Shown here one piece after another: positions 1-7,369 of a stretch of 15,582 bases of DNA (its first letter is position 1; the number at the start of each line of letters is the position of its first letter). The stretch spans positions 1 through 15,582 of the forward strand of contig DASROJ010000300.1 of NCBI GenBank assembly GCA_035646975.1. Reading direction: 5' to 3'. A program made the translations under genes and the position numbers. The notes beneath the pieces were generated by a model that had not been told where the DNA came from, did no database searches, and saw nothing but the letters and a program-made list of their open reading frames with translations. The stretch is from DASROJ01 sp035646975. Its GTDB lineage: Bacteria > Acidobacteriota > Polarisedimenticolia > JACPZX01 > DASXTC01.

Positions 1-1
1 G

Positions 2-2113
2 GTGAGGATCTACCGCACCATGTACCTGTCACGGCGCATCGACGACAAGGAGCTGCAGCTCAAGCGGCAGACGAAATACTTCTTCCAGATCAGCGGCGCG
101 GGCCACGAGGCGATTCTCGTGGCCGCGGGCATGACGCTGAAGGCCGGCCACGACTGGTTCTACCCCTATTACCGCGACCGCGCGCTCTGCCTTCAGATTG
201 GCATGACTCCGAAAGAGATGTTCATGGCCGGCGTCGGCGCGGCGGACGACCCGAACTCCGGCGCGCGCCAGATGCCGTCGCACTGGGGCCACCGGCGGCT
301 CAACATCGTCTCGCAATCCAGCCCGACCGGCACGCAGTTCCTCCAGGCGGTGGGCTGCGCCGAGGCGGGCCGGTATCTTGCCGCGATGAAGGACGCCACC
401 CGGCTGGCGGGGCAATTCGAATCCGACGAGATCGCGATGGTGTCGGGTGGCGACGGCGCGGTGGCGGAAGGAGAGTTCACCGAGGCGCTGATGACCGCCT
501 GCGTGCAGCGTCTGCCGGTGCTGTTCCTGATCGAGGACAATGGCTACGCGATTTCCGTTCCCGCATCGGTGCAGACACCGGGGGGCAGCATCAGCAAGGC
601 GATGGCCTCGGTGCCGAACCTTTCCATTGCCGAGGTGGATGGCTGCGATCCGCTGGCGTCGCTGGCCGTGATGCGCGACGTGACCTCGAAGCTCAGACGG
701 CGCGAGTCGGGTCCCTGGCTCGTCCACGCGCATGTGGTGCGTCCCTACTCCCACTCGCAGTCGGACGATGAGCGGTTCTACAAGACCGATGCGGAAAGAA
801 CCGAGGAGGCGCGTCGCGACCCGATCACGCGGTTCGCCGAATGGCTCGTCGCCGAAGGGCATGCCACAGGGGATTTCCTCACCGAAGTCCGCAAGGAGGC
901 CGACGAAGAGATCAACACGGCCGCAGATGAGGCGCTGGCCGAAGCGAAGCCATCCACCGACAGCATTTATGACCATCTCTACTCGGACGGCGTCGACCCC
1001 ACGTCGTCGGAGTTCGACACGCCGTCACAGCCCGCCACCGCGCAGCCTGCCACCAAGCAGTCCGCTGGCGCCGCAAACACGCCCGCGCAGCCCACGACGA
1101 TGGTGGACCTGCTCAACGCCTGCATGCGGGACGAGATGACGCGCGACGAACGGATCGTCGTGTTCGGCGAGGACGTCGCCGACTGCACCGAAGAACACAA
1201 GCTCGGTACGGTCAAGGGAAAGGGGGGCGTCTTCAAGGTCACCTGGGGTCTTCAAACGGCGTTCGGGTCCCGGCGTGTCTTCAATTCGCCGCTGGCCGAG
1301 GCCAACATCATCGGCAGGGCGATCGGCATGGCGACACGAGGGCTCAAGCCGGTGGTGGAGATCCAGTTCTTCGACTATATCTGGCCCGCCTACATGCAGA
1401 TTCGCAACGAGCTGGCCTTGATGAGATGGCGCTCCAACGGGGCCTTCAAATGTCCGGTCGTGGTGCGTGTGCCGATCGGCGGCTACCTCGGTGGCGGCTC
1501 GATCTACCACAGCCAGTCGGGCGAGGTGCTGTTCACTCACCTGCCGGGGCTGCGCGTGGTCATCCCTTCCACGGCCGAAGACGCCAACGGCCTGTTGCGC
1601 ACCGCCATCCGGTGCGACGACCCGGTGATCTTCCTCGAGCACAAGCACCTGTACCGGCAGACCTACAACAAGGGGATCAATCCCGGGCCCGACTACATGA
1701 TCCCGTTCGGCAAGGCAAAGACGGTGTGGCAGGGCGACGACATCACGATCGTCACCTTCGGAGCGCTGGTGGAGCGCAGCGTCCGGGCGGCGAAGAAAGC
1801 CGCCGAGCAGCACGGCCTGTCGGTGGAGGTGATCGATCTGCGGTCGCTGTCCCCCTATGACTGGCAGGCGATCGAGGCGTCGGTGAAAAAGACCGGCAAG
1901 GCGCTGGTGGTCTACGAAGACGTCAAGTCGTTCGGCTACGGCGCGGAGATCGCCGCCCGGATCTCCGACGAGCTGTTCGAATACCTCGATGGCCCGGTGC
2001 GCCGGGTCGCCGCCAAGGACACCTGGGTGGCTTACGAGCCCGGACTCGAGGACGCGATCCTCCCCCAGGAAGCCGACGTGCTTTCCGGCATCGAAGCGCT
2101 GGCGAGGTACTGA
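2..2113 (+). CDS. Fused 2-oxoacid dehydrogenase E1 (alpha + beta in one chain), 5' partial
   Basis: Thiamine-diphosphate-dependent decarboxylase (E1) of a 2-oxoacid dehydrogenase complex, probably branched-chain type, which transfers the acyl group to lipoyl-E2 in the cytoplasm. The E1-alpha half covers residues 1 to about 335 and carries the ThDP/Mg motif: GDG at 150-152 and the closing Asn at 180 in IEDNGYAIS. A Pro/Ala/Thr-rich linker (about 338-366) joins it to the E1-beta half, which starts near Met367 and contains FGEDV, FNSPLAEANI and the C-terminal transketolase domain (VTFGALVERS). E1 alpha and beta are separate genes in many bacteria; single-chain fusions are known. The GTG at position 2 is simply the first usable codon in the window: the first residues already match the interior of E1-alpha (MYLSRRIDDKE), so the true start is upstream. 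Its TGA overlaps the kynureninase ATG by one base. No E2 or E3 is visible. Function is secure; the exact 2-oxoacid substrate is inference. Confidence 0.93.
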   Translation: MRIYRTMYLSRRIDDKELQLKRQTKYFFQISGAGHEAILVAAGMTLKAGHDWFYPYYRDRALCLQIGMTPKEMFMAGVGAADDPNSGARQMPSHWGHRRLNIVSQSSPTGTQFLQAVGCAEAGRYLAAMKDATRLAGQFESDEIAMVSGGDGAVAEGEFTEALMTACVQRLPVLFLIEDNGYAISVPASVQTPGGSISKAMASVPNLSIAEVDGCDPLASLAVMRDVTSKLRRRESGPWLVHAHVVRPYSHSQSDDERFYKTDAERTEEARRDPITRFAEWLVAEGHATGDFLTEVRKEADEEINTAADEALAEAKPSTDSIYDHLYSDGVDPTSSEFDTPSQPATAQPATKQSAGAANTPAQPTTMVDLLNACMRDEMTRDERIVVFGEDVADCTEEHKLGTVKGKGGVFKVTWGLQTAFGSRRVFNSPLAEANIIGRAIGMATRGLKPVVEIQFFDYIWPAYMQIRNELALMRWRSNGAFKCPVVVRVPIGGYLGGGSIYHSQSGEVLFTHLPGLRVVIPSTAEDANGLLRTAIRCDDPVIFLEHKHLYRQTYNKGINPGPDYMIPFGKAKTVWQGDDITIVTFGALVERSVRAAKKAAEQHGLSVEVIDLRSLSPYDWQAIEASVKKTGKALVVYEDVKSFGYGAEIAARISDELFEYLDGPVRRVAAKDTWVAYEPGLEDAILPQEADVLSGIEALARY

Positions 2114-3279
2114 TGACATCGCCCACCGGCGCGGCCGATCCCCTGCTGAAGTATCGCGCCGAGTTCCCGATCCTCGAGCATTACACCTACATGATCTCGC
2201 ACTCGCTCGGCGCGATGCCTCGCGGGGTGCACGAGCGGCTGCGCGAGTACGCCGACCTGTGGAACCAGCGCGGCATCCAGGCGTGGGAAGACGGCTGGTG
2301 GGAGATGCCGTCGAAGGTCGGCGACGTGCTGGGACGGATCATCGGGGCGCAACCCGGCACGATCACGATGCACCAGAACGTCTCGGTGGCCGAGGCCATC
2401 ATCGCCTCGGCGCTGGATTTCAGCACGCCACGCAACAAGGTGGTCTACACCGACATGAACTTCCCCTCCGTGATGTACGTGTGGGAGGCGCGGCGGCGGC
2501 TCGGCGCCCGCGTCCACATGGTCAAGTCGGATGACGGCATCACCATCGACACGGACAAGTTGATCGCCGCCATCGATGAAGAGACGCTGGTCGTGCCCAT
2601 CTCGCACGTGCTGTTCCGCAGCGCCTTCATCCAGGACGTGGCCGCCGTCGTCGAGAAGGCCGAGAAGGTCGGCGCCCTGGTGGTGCTGGACTGCTACCAG
2701 TCGGCCGGCACGGTCCCGTTCAGCCTGAAGGATCTCCGCGTGCACTTCGCGGTAGGCGGGTCGGTGAAGTGGCTGCTCGGCGGCCCGGGCGCCGGCTACC
2801 TGTACGTGCGCCCCGACCTGGTCGACAAGTACGAGCCGGCGATCACCGGTTGGGCCGCGCACGCCCACCCGTTCGACTTCAAGATCGGGCCGATCGATTA
2901 CGCCGACGGCATCATGCGGTGGATGCACGGCACGCCCGCCATCGCGCCGCTTTATCAATGCCTGCCGGGCTACATGATGGTGGCGGAGATCGGCGTGGAG
3001 GCGATCAGGGCCAAGTCGATGCGCCAGACGGCGCGGATGATCGAAAGAGCGCGCGGCAGGGGGATGCGGATCAACAGCCCGCTCGAACCATCGCGGCGCG
3101 GCGGCAGCGTGGTGGTGGACGTGCCCGAAGGGTACAGCGTCTGCCAGGAGCTGATCCGACGCAAGTTCCTGGTGGATTATCGGCCCGGGGCCGGCGTGCG
3201 GGTGGCTCCGCACTTCTATTCCACCGACGAGGAGTGCGACGCCACCATCGACGAGATGGCCAGGGTGGCCGGTCGATGA
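2113..3279 (+). CDS. kynU: Kynureninase-like PLP enzyme (aminotransferase class V fold)
   Basis: Probable kynureninase: PLP-dependent hydrolysis of L-kynurenine to anthranilate and L-alanine, a cytosolic step of tryptophan breakdown. The protein has 388 residues, a little shorter than well-studied bacterial kynureninases of about 416. The N-terminal SHSLGAMPRGV stretch (29-39) is typical of the family. TMHQNVSVAE (85-94) forms the phosphate-binding region, NFPS is at 116-119, and D193 of LDCYQS is placed to contact the PLP ring nitrogen. K219 in SVKWLLGGPG is the expected Schiff-base lysine. The ATG at 2113 overlaps the upstream E1 stop (TGATG), and the 3' end overlaps the TDO start (ATGA), so translation is probably coupled. 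Adjacency to tryptophan 2,3-dioxygenase is the strongest reason to prefer kynureninase over another class V enzyme such as a cysteine desulfurase. Substrate is inferred from family resemblance and context. Confidence 0.85.
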   Translation: MTSPTGAADPLLKYRAEFPILEHYTYMISHSLGAMPRGVHERLREYADLWNQRGIQAWEDGWWEMPSKVGDVLGRIIGAQPGTITMHQNVSVAEAIIASALDFSTPRNKVVYTDMNFPSVMYVWEARRRLGARVHMVKSDDGITIDTDKLIAAIDEETLVVPISHVLFRSAFIQDVAAVVEKAEKVGALVVLDCYQSAGTVPFSLKDLRVHFAVGGSVKWLLGGPGAGYLYVRPDLVDKYEPAITGWAAHAHPFDFKIGPIDYADGIMRWMHGTPAIAPLYQCLPGYMMVAEIGVEAIRAKSMRQTARMIERARGRGMRINSPLEPSRRGGSVVVDVPEGYSVCQELIRRKFLVDYRPGAGVRVAPHFYSTDEECDATIDEMARVAGR

Positions 3280-4079
3280 AGCCCAAGGCCTCGAGCTACC
3301 AGGAGTATCTCAGGATCCGCGAGCTGCTCGGGCTGCAGCAGCGGCTCTCGGACCCGCTGCACCACGACGAGATGCTCTTCATCGTCATCCACCAGGTCTA
3401 CGAGCTCTGGTTCCGCGAGATGATCCACGAAATCGGCGAGGTGATGTCGGCGCTCGGGGTGGGAAAGGTCCGGCGCGCGACGCGTCTTTATCGACGGCTG
3501 ATCGAGATCCAGCGGGTGCTCATCCAGCAGATCTCGGTTCTCGAGACGATGACGCCGTCCGATTTCAACGAGTTCCGCGACCTGCTCAATCCGGCCTCGG
3601 GGTTCCAGTCGGGGCAGTTCCGGGAGCTCGAGTTCCTCTCGGGGATGAAGGACCCCTCGCTGCTGAAGATGCCGATTCTCGATGCCGAGGCGCGCGAGCT
3701 GCTGAAGCAACGGCTCGATGCGCCCACCCTGCTCGATGCGTTCGACGAGCTGCTGCGCGCGCGAGGATTCGCGATGCCGGCGCCCGGCGCGGCGGGCATG
3801 TCCGAGGCGCGTCTGGTCGCGTTGAAGACGGTGTACGACCATCACGACGATCACGACGACCTGTACCAGCTCAGCGAGGCGATGATCGAGTACGACGAGA
3901 ATTTCCAGCTCTGGCGCTATCACCACATCCGGATGGTGGAGCGGATGATCGGCCGCAAGCCCGGCACCGGCGGCAGCGAAGGTGTCGGCTATCTCGCGAA
4001 GACCCTCGACAAGCGGTGCTTCCCCGAGCTGTGGGAGGTGCGCACGCGGCTGTCGGGCGGCGGCGGGTACGGCGCGTAG
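3276..4079 (+). CDS. kynA: Tryptophan 2,3-dioxygenase
   Basis: Haem-dependent cytosolic enzyme that opens the tryptophan indole ring with O2 to give N-formylkynurenine, the first step of the kynurenine pathway. The chosen start is the ATG of an ATGA overlap with the kynureninase stop. The same frame stays open upstream to 2769, but that part lies inside kynureninase and shows no TDO similarity. The resulting 267 residues fit bacterial TDOs. Landmarks agree with the Xanthomonas enzyme: HHDEMLFIVIHQ (29-40) with distal His39, FQSGQFRELEFL (110-121) with substrate-carboxylate Arg116, the proximal haem ligand His217 in YHHIRMVERMIG, and GTGGS (230-234) with Thr231, fourteen residues after the ligand as in the reference. 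All key residues seem present, so it should be active. The formamidase needed between this enzyme and kynureninase is not in the window. Confidence 0.96.
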   Translation: MKPKASSYQEYLRIRELLGLQQRLSDPLHHDEMLFIVIHQVYELWFREMIHEIGEVMSALGVGKVRRATRLYRRLIEIQRVLIQQISVLETMTPSDFNEFRDLLNPASGFQSGQFRELEFLSGMKDPSLLKMPILDAEARELLKQRLDAPTLLDAFDELLRARGFAMPAPGAAGMSEARLVALKTVYDHHDDHDDLYQLSEAMIEYDENFQLWRYHHIRMVERMIGRKPGTGGSEGVGYLAKTLDKRCFPELWEVRTRLSGGGGYGA

Positions 4080-4152
4080 CGCGCTGAGTCAGTGGTCCTT
4101 GAATTCATGCCCGGCCCTCTCCGGCGAGGTGACACCCTCTTGGGGTCGGGTT

Positions 4153-4175
4153 GCGCGTCGCCCCGGGCGACGCGC
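4153..4175. repeat. Apical palindrome 1 of the 222-bp element
   Basis: Perfect 11-bp arms (GCGCGTCGCCC and its complement) around a single C at 4164. It sits in the central loop of the larger inverted repeat and would form its own hairpin. Confidence 0.85.
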
Positions 4176-4194
4176 CCCCTACCCCTCCTTCGCC

Positions 4195-4213
4195 TGCCGC
4201 GCCCGGCGCGGCA
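4195..4213. repeat. Apical palindrome 2 of the 222-bp element
   Basis: Perfect 9-bp arms (TGCCGCGCC and its complement) around a single C at 4204. It is the second hairpin at the apex of the 222-bp inverted repeat. GCAACC just after it (4211-4216) could instead pair with GGTTGC (4149-4154), enclosing palindrome 1. Confidence 0.8.
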
Positions 4214-4312
4214 ACCGGCTCAGTCCGGGAGTACCCCTTCGAGAGTGTCACCTCGCCGGAGACAGGCTCCGAGTCATTTACAAGACCTCTGGCTCAGCGC
4301 GTTATCCACCGG

Positions 4313-5737
4313 CTACCCTCCCGGCGCGCGGACGAGCGCCACGTAACCTGCCTGGCTGCCGGCGATCTGGAACGCGCCGAGGTCGAGGCGCGGGTCGGCG
4401 CGGGCCTTCTCGAGCCGCTGCACCGTCATCACGATCGTGACGCCTGCATCGCGCGGGATCTCAGCGAGCAGCCGGCGAAGCTCCTTGCCGCTTGCCACCC
4501 ACTGCACCGGCCTGCCGGAGTAGAAGACGAGGCTCGGGCGATACAGCCTGTACGAGATCAGGATGTCATCGTTCCGATGCGAGAGATCGGCCGACAGTGC
4601 CAGCTCCTTCAGGCTGCGATCGCGTGACAGCGGATTGGAAACGACGAACACCGCAACGATGAGCGCGCAGCCCATGACGGTCGACACTGTCAATGTGAGC
4701 CGCCGCGGAAGCCACCGCACTGCCAGCAGCGCCAGCGCCGGAGCGGCCGGCAGCAGGTATGCGTCGTTCTTGTCGGCGGGCAGGCTGAAGAAGAAAAGGG
4801 TGCCGATGAGCCAGCAGAGCAGGAACAGCGTCGCGGGGTCGCGTGGGCGTGGCGCTTTGACCGCCTTGATAAAGATGAAGGGAGCAGCCAGCGACCAGGG
4901 GAAGAGGGTCGCCCACCAGGTGAGCAGGTAGTAATAGGAAGGCCTCGGGTGATCGAGCCCCCAGACCGACCGTTCGAGCGCCTCCCGTCGCAGCAGCTCG
5001 ACGATGCCGCCGGCGCCGATCCGCCCCGCCAGTCCGGCCACCCAGGGCCCGGCCACCAGCGCCACCCCCGTGATGGCGAGCAGCATGCCACGCCACGTCG
5101 TCATTCCCCGCCCGCGCGAGAGCAGCGTGATGGCGAGGATGATCAGGCCCGCCAGCGCGAGACCCACCGGACCCTTGGCCAGCGCCGCCAGCCCGATGGA
5201 AGCCGACGCGGCCCAGGCGAGCCGCCGACGGGCGGCGCCGGTCTGCGAGATGGCTTCGTGCCAGAGCAGCAGCGCGGCGGTGACGCACAGGCAGAGCAGC
5301 ATGTCGGTGATGGCGAGCCGCGCGCAGGCAAAGAAGAGCAGCGTCACGCCCAGCGCGGCGGCGGCCGGGCCGCCTGAGCCGGCGCCGATGTTTCGTTCGG
5401 CCCACCAGGCCACCAGCATCAGGGTGGCCAGGGCGGCGAGCAACGACGGCAGCCGGGCAGATATCTCCGATGCCCCCAGCATCACAAACGAAGCTGACTG
5501 CGTCCAGTAGATCAGCGGCGGCTTGCTCAGACGGGGCTCGCCGTTGAAGTGGGGCACGATGATGTCGCCATCGCGCGCCATTTCACGCGACGCTTCCGCG
5601 TACCGCGCCTCGTCCGGGTCGGTCAGCGCGATGCGGCCAGGCGCGAGTGAAACCACCGCCGCGGTGGCCAGCAGCCAGACCCAGCTGCTCCTCGGTAATC
5701 CGGGCGAACGGGCAGGCGGCGAAGACATCGCGCGCAT
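4313..5737 (-). CDS. ArnT/PMT-like family 39 membrane glycosyltransferase
   Basis: Integral inner-membrane glycosyltransferase of the GT39/ArnT (PMT_2) superfamily. These enzymes move a sugar from a polyprenyl-phosphate donor to a lipid or protein acceptor on the periplasmic side. The ATG at 5737 gives 474 residues; it has a G-rich ribosome site (GGGG four bases upstream), better placed than for the in-frame ATG at 5728. After the first membrane helix (about 19-33) comes the diagnostic extracytoplasmic loop TDPDEARYAE (from Thr39) with its acidic catalytic pair, then KPPLIYW. Many hydrophobic helices follow, including a YYYLLTWWATLFPWSLA segment and a PADKNDAYLLPAAPALALL segment typical of the family, and a soluble tail of about 100 residues. 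It is shorter than E. coli ArnT (about 550). Donor and acceptor are unknown, so ArnT itself is not claimed. It is divergent from the alcohol dehydrogenase, with 36 bp between starts. Confidence 0.88.
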   Translation of the reverse strand: MRAMSSPPARSPGLPRSSWVWLLATAAVVSLAPGRIALTDPDEARYAEASREMARDGDIIVPHFNGEPRLSKPPLIYWTQSASFVMLGASEISARLPSLLAALATLMLVAWWAERNIGAGSGGPAAAALGVTLLFFACARLAITDMLLCLCVTAALLLWHEAISQTGAARRRLAWAASASIGLAALAKGPVGLALAGLIILAITLLSRGRGMTTWRGMLLAITGVALVAGPWVAGLAGRIGAGGIVELLRREALERSVWGLDHPRPSYYYLLTWWATLFPWSLAAPFIFIKAVKAPRPRDPATLFLLCWLIGTLFFFSLPADKNDAYLLPAAPALALLAVRWLPRRLTLTVSTVMGCALIVAVFVVSNPLSRDRSLKELALSADLSHRNDDILISYRLYRPSLVFYSGRPVQWVASGKELRRLLAEIPRDAGVTIVMTVQRLEKARADPRLDLGAFQIAGSQAGYVALVRAPGG

Positions 5738-5773
5738 CTTACCCCGCCCCGGCACCTTCCATGGCCCCGCGTT

Positions 5774-6802
5774 ATGATGTCGACGATGAAAGCCGCGCTG
5801 GTCAATCATCCTGCGTCGATCGACACCCGGCCGCTCGCCCTGGTCGATGTGCCCGACCCGGTGCCGGGTCCGGACGAGCTGCTGGTCAAGGTGAGCGCCT
5901 GCGGCGTCTGCCGGACCGACCTGCATGTCGTGGAAGGGGATCTTCCGGTCCGTAAATCACCGGTGGTCCCGGGGCATCAGATCGTCGGCCGGGTGGAGTC
6001 GCACGGCGCGGCGGTGCATGGATTCGCCCGCGGGGACCGTGTGGGCGTTGCCTGGCTTCATCGCACATGCGGTGTCTGCCGGTTCTGTGTGACCGGGCGG
6101 GAGAACCTGTGCGACGCGGCCGGGTTCACCGGCTGGACGGTGGATGGCGGATATGCCGAGCGGGTCGTCGCTTCTTCCGCGTTCACGTACCGGCTTCCGG
6201 AAGCGCTCGACGACACGCAGGCGGCGCCGCTGCTTTGCGCCGGGATCATCGGCTACCGGGCGCTGCGGCTGACCGGCTGCGGTGACAACGGTCGAGGCTG
6301 GGCCGGGGCGCGCCTGGGAATCTACGGGTTCGGGGCGGCGGGGCATGTCGCAATCCAGGTGGCCCGCTTCCGCGGCGCCGAAGTCTACGTCTGCACGAGG
6401 GACCGGGAGCGCCACCAGCATCTGGCCGCGGATCTGGGCGCCACCTGGGTGGGAGGCTCCGAAGAAACGCCACCGGTTGCGCTGGATGCCGCCGTCATTT
6501 TTGCGCCCGCCGGCGAGCTGGTGCCGGTGGCGCTCGCCGCGCTGGACAAGTCGGGCGTCCTCGTGCTGGGAGGCATCCACATGAGCGCGATCCCGCGGCT
6601 CGACTACAGCCTGCTCTACGGCGAGCGGGTCGTCCGCACCGTGGCCAACAACACGCGGGAGGACGGCAGGCTTTTTCTCGAAGAGGCGGCCCGAGTCCCG
6701 GTGCGCGCCGAGGTGCGGACCTTCGCGCTGGGCGAGGCCAACGACGCGCTGATCGCGCTGAAGCACGACGCCATCCGCGGAGCCGGCGTGCTGGTTATCT
6801 GA
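5774..6802 (+). CDS. Zinc-dependent medium-chain alcohol dehydrogenase
   Basis: Cytosolic MDR-superfamily alcohol dehydrogenase, NAD(P)-dependent oxidation of an alcohol or the reverse. Numbering is from the ATG at 5774. Catalytic-zinc ligands are C46 (GVCRTD), H68 (PGHQ) and C155 (LLCAG). The residue after H68 is Gln where many ADHs have Glu. Structural-zinc cysteines are C99, C102, C105 and C113 in CGVCRFC...LC. The cofactor-binding turn is GFGAAG (185-190). At 342 residues it has the usual family length. The start is unsure: no ribosome site stands before 5774, and the family normally begins at MKAALV, i.e. the third in-frame ATG at 5786. It resembles the AdhA-like branch of MDR enzymes (RENLCDAAGFTGWTVDGGYAE), for which the natural substrate is often unknown. 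Its last 8 bases overlap the convergent PfpI-family gene. Confidence 0.93.
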   Translation: MMSTMKAALVNHPASIDTRPLALVDVPDPVPGPDELLVKVSACGVCRTDLHVVEGDLPVRKSPVVPGHQIVGRVESHGAAVHGFARGDRVGVAWLHRTCGVCRFCVTGRENLCDAAGFTGWTVDGGYAERVVASSAFTYRLPEALDDTQAAPLLCAGIIGYRALRLTGCGDNGRGWAGARLGIYGFGAAGHVAIQVARFRGAEVYVCTRDRERHQHLAADLGATWVGGSEETPPVALDAAVIFAPAGELVPVALAALDKSGVLVLGGIHMSAIPRLDYSLLYGERVVRTVANNTREDGRLFLEEAARVPVRAEVRTFALGEANDALIALKHDAIRGAGVLVI

Positions 6803-7310
6803 TCTCTGCCAGCACGCGAACGATTTCCCGGCAGAAGGCGGGCAGATCGTCGGGCTTGCGTGAGGTGACCAGGTTGCCGTCGCGCACGACCTCCTCGTCG
6901 ACGAACTGCGCTCCAGCGTTCACCATGTCGTCGCGGATTGCCTGGTACGACGTCAGACGCCGCCCCCGCGCCACACCGGAAGATGCGAGCACCCAGCCTC
7001 CGTGACAGATCGACGCCACCAGCCGGCGCGCTTCGAACAGCTCCTTGACGAGCCGCAGCACCGCCGGGTCCTGGCGCAGCCGGTCGGGCGCCCATCCACC
7101 GGGGATGACCACGCCAATGAACTCGTCGCTGCGGACTTCCGACGCGGCGGCCTGCGCCTTGACCGGGTAGCCCAGTTTCGACTTGTACTCGATGGCCCTC
7201 GGCCCGACGATTACGGTTTCGTATCCTTCTTCACGCAGGCGGTACATCGGCACCCAGACTTCCATCTCCTGGTAATCGTTCTCGACCAGGATTGCGATCT
7301 TCCTGCTCAT
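6795..7310 (-). CDS. DJ-1/PfpI family protein (class I glutamine amidotransferase-like)
   Basis: DJ-1/ThiJ/PfpI superfamily protein of 171 residues, the normal length for the PfpI branch. Known members are annotated as intracellular cysteine peptidases, glyoxalases or protein deglycases, and the exact activity here cannot be told. The nucleophile elbow SICHGGWVL holds Cys102 followed by His103, and Glu15 (ENDYQEMEVWVP) is the expected acidic partner; VIPGGWAPD (68-76) is another family signature. The start at 7310 has a strong ribosome site: GGAGG (complement of 7316-7320) five bases before the ATG. It is transcribed divergently from the large SPFH-phosphodiesterase-TPR gene across a 56-bp gap that contains a dyad. 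The 3' end overlaps the alcohol dehydrogenase by 8 bases. DJ-1 and ADH proteins both often act in aldehyde or carbonyl stress, but a shared role here is speculation. Confidence 0.93.
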   Translation of the reverse strand: MSRKIAILVENDYQEMEVWVPMYRLREEGYETVIVGPRAIEYKSKLGYPVKAQAAASEVRSDEFIGVVIPGGWAPDRLRQDPAVLRLVKELFEARRLVASICHGGWVLASSGVARGRRLTSYQAIRDDMVNAGAQFVDEEVVRDGNLVTSRKPDDLPAFCREIVRVLAEIR

Positions 7311-7326
7311 GCCAGCCTCCGTTGAC

Positions 7327-7354
7327 TGTGGTATCGTCGTCGAACGTTACCACA
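7327..7354. promoter_or_regulatory. Dyad in the divergent PfpI / SPFH-PDE-TPR promoter region (candidate operator)
   Basis: Perfect 7-bp inverted arms TGTGGTA (7327-7333) and TACCACA (7348-7354), separated by 14 bp, lie in the only gap between two divergent start codons (7310 and 7367). A TTGACT hexamer (7322-7327) sits at its left edge and could be a -35 box for the plus-strand gene, though no good -10 is spaced from it. The geometry suits a dimeric repressor site for both genes. This is inference from position and symmetry only. Confidence 0.4.
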
Positions 7355-7355
7355 C

Positions 7356-7369
7356 GAGGGGTCGATGTG
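7356..7369 (+). promoter_or_regulatory. Ribosome binding site deciding a GTG start
   Basis: GAGGGG at 7356-7361 is followed, after five bases, by GTG at 7367-7369. This selects the GTG over the in-frame ATG at 7292, which lies inside the divergent PfpI gene, and over the in-frame ATG at 7379. Confidence 0.7.

Larger units (their letters stand above)
4080..4301. repeat. 222-bp nested inverted-repeat (palindromic) element
   Basis: The whole gap between the convergent TDO and glycosyltransferase genes is one imperfect inverted repeat. The outer ends are perfect over 9 bp (CGCGCTGAG at 4080-4088, complement at 4293-4301), with further matches inward (GGTC). An inner block of 18 bp is perfect: TCTCCGGCGAGGTGACAC at 4118-4135 against 4245-4262. 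GGGGT (4142-4146) can also pair with ACCCC (4233-4237). The apex holds two separate tight palindromes: 11-bp arms 4153-4163/4165-4175 and 9-bp arms 4195-4203/4205-4213, each with a single-base centre. The fold would be a long stem ending in two hairpins. No T-run follows it, so it is not a classical intrinsic terminator. No target-site duplication is obvious. It may be a MITE or REP-like non-coding element; copies elsewhere cannot be seen from here. Confidence 0.85.

Noticed and set aside
1025..2119. Long minus-strand open frame of 364 codons opposite the E1 gene
   Set aside because: It lies fully antisense to a gene with clear catalytic motifs, and its composition (His/Arg/Gly-rich, no domain) is that of a high-GC shadow frame.
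2769..3275. Extension of the TDO frame upstream to 2769
   Set aside because: The extra 169 residues are Arg-rich and unlike TDO; the region encodes kynureninase in another frame. The ATG at 3276 gives the normal length.
4080..4301. Simple bidirectional intrinsic terminator
   Set aside because: The structure is much larger than a terminator hairpin and no T-run follows on either strand, although it could still affect transcription ends.
5738..5926. N-terminal extension of the glycosyltransferase to 5926
   Set aside because: The added 63 residues have no membrane or family character and run antisense into the alcohol dehydrogenase; the ATG at 5737 has a ribosome site.
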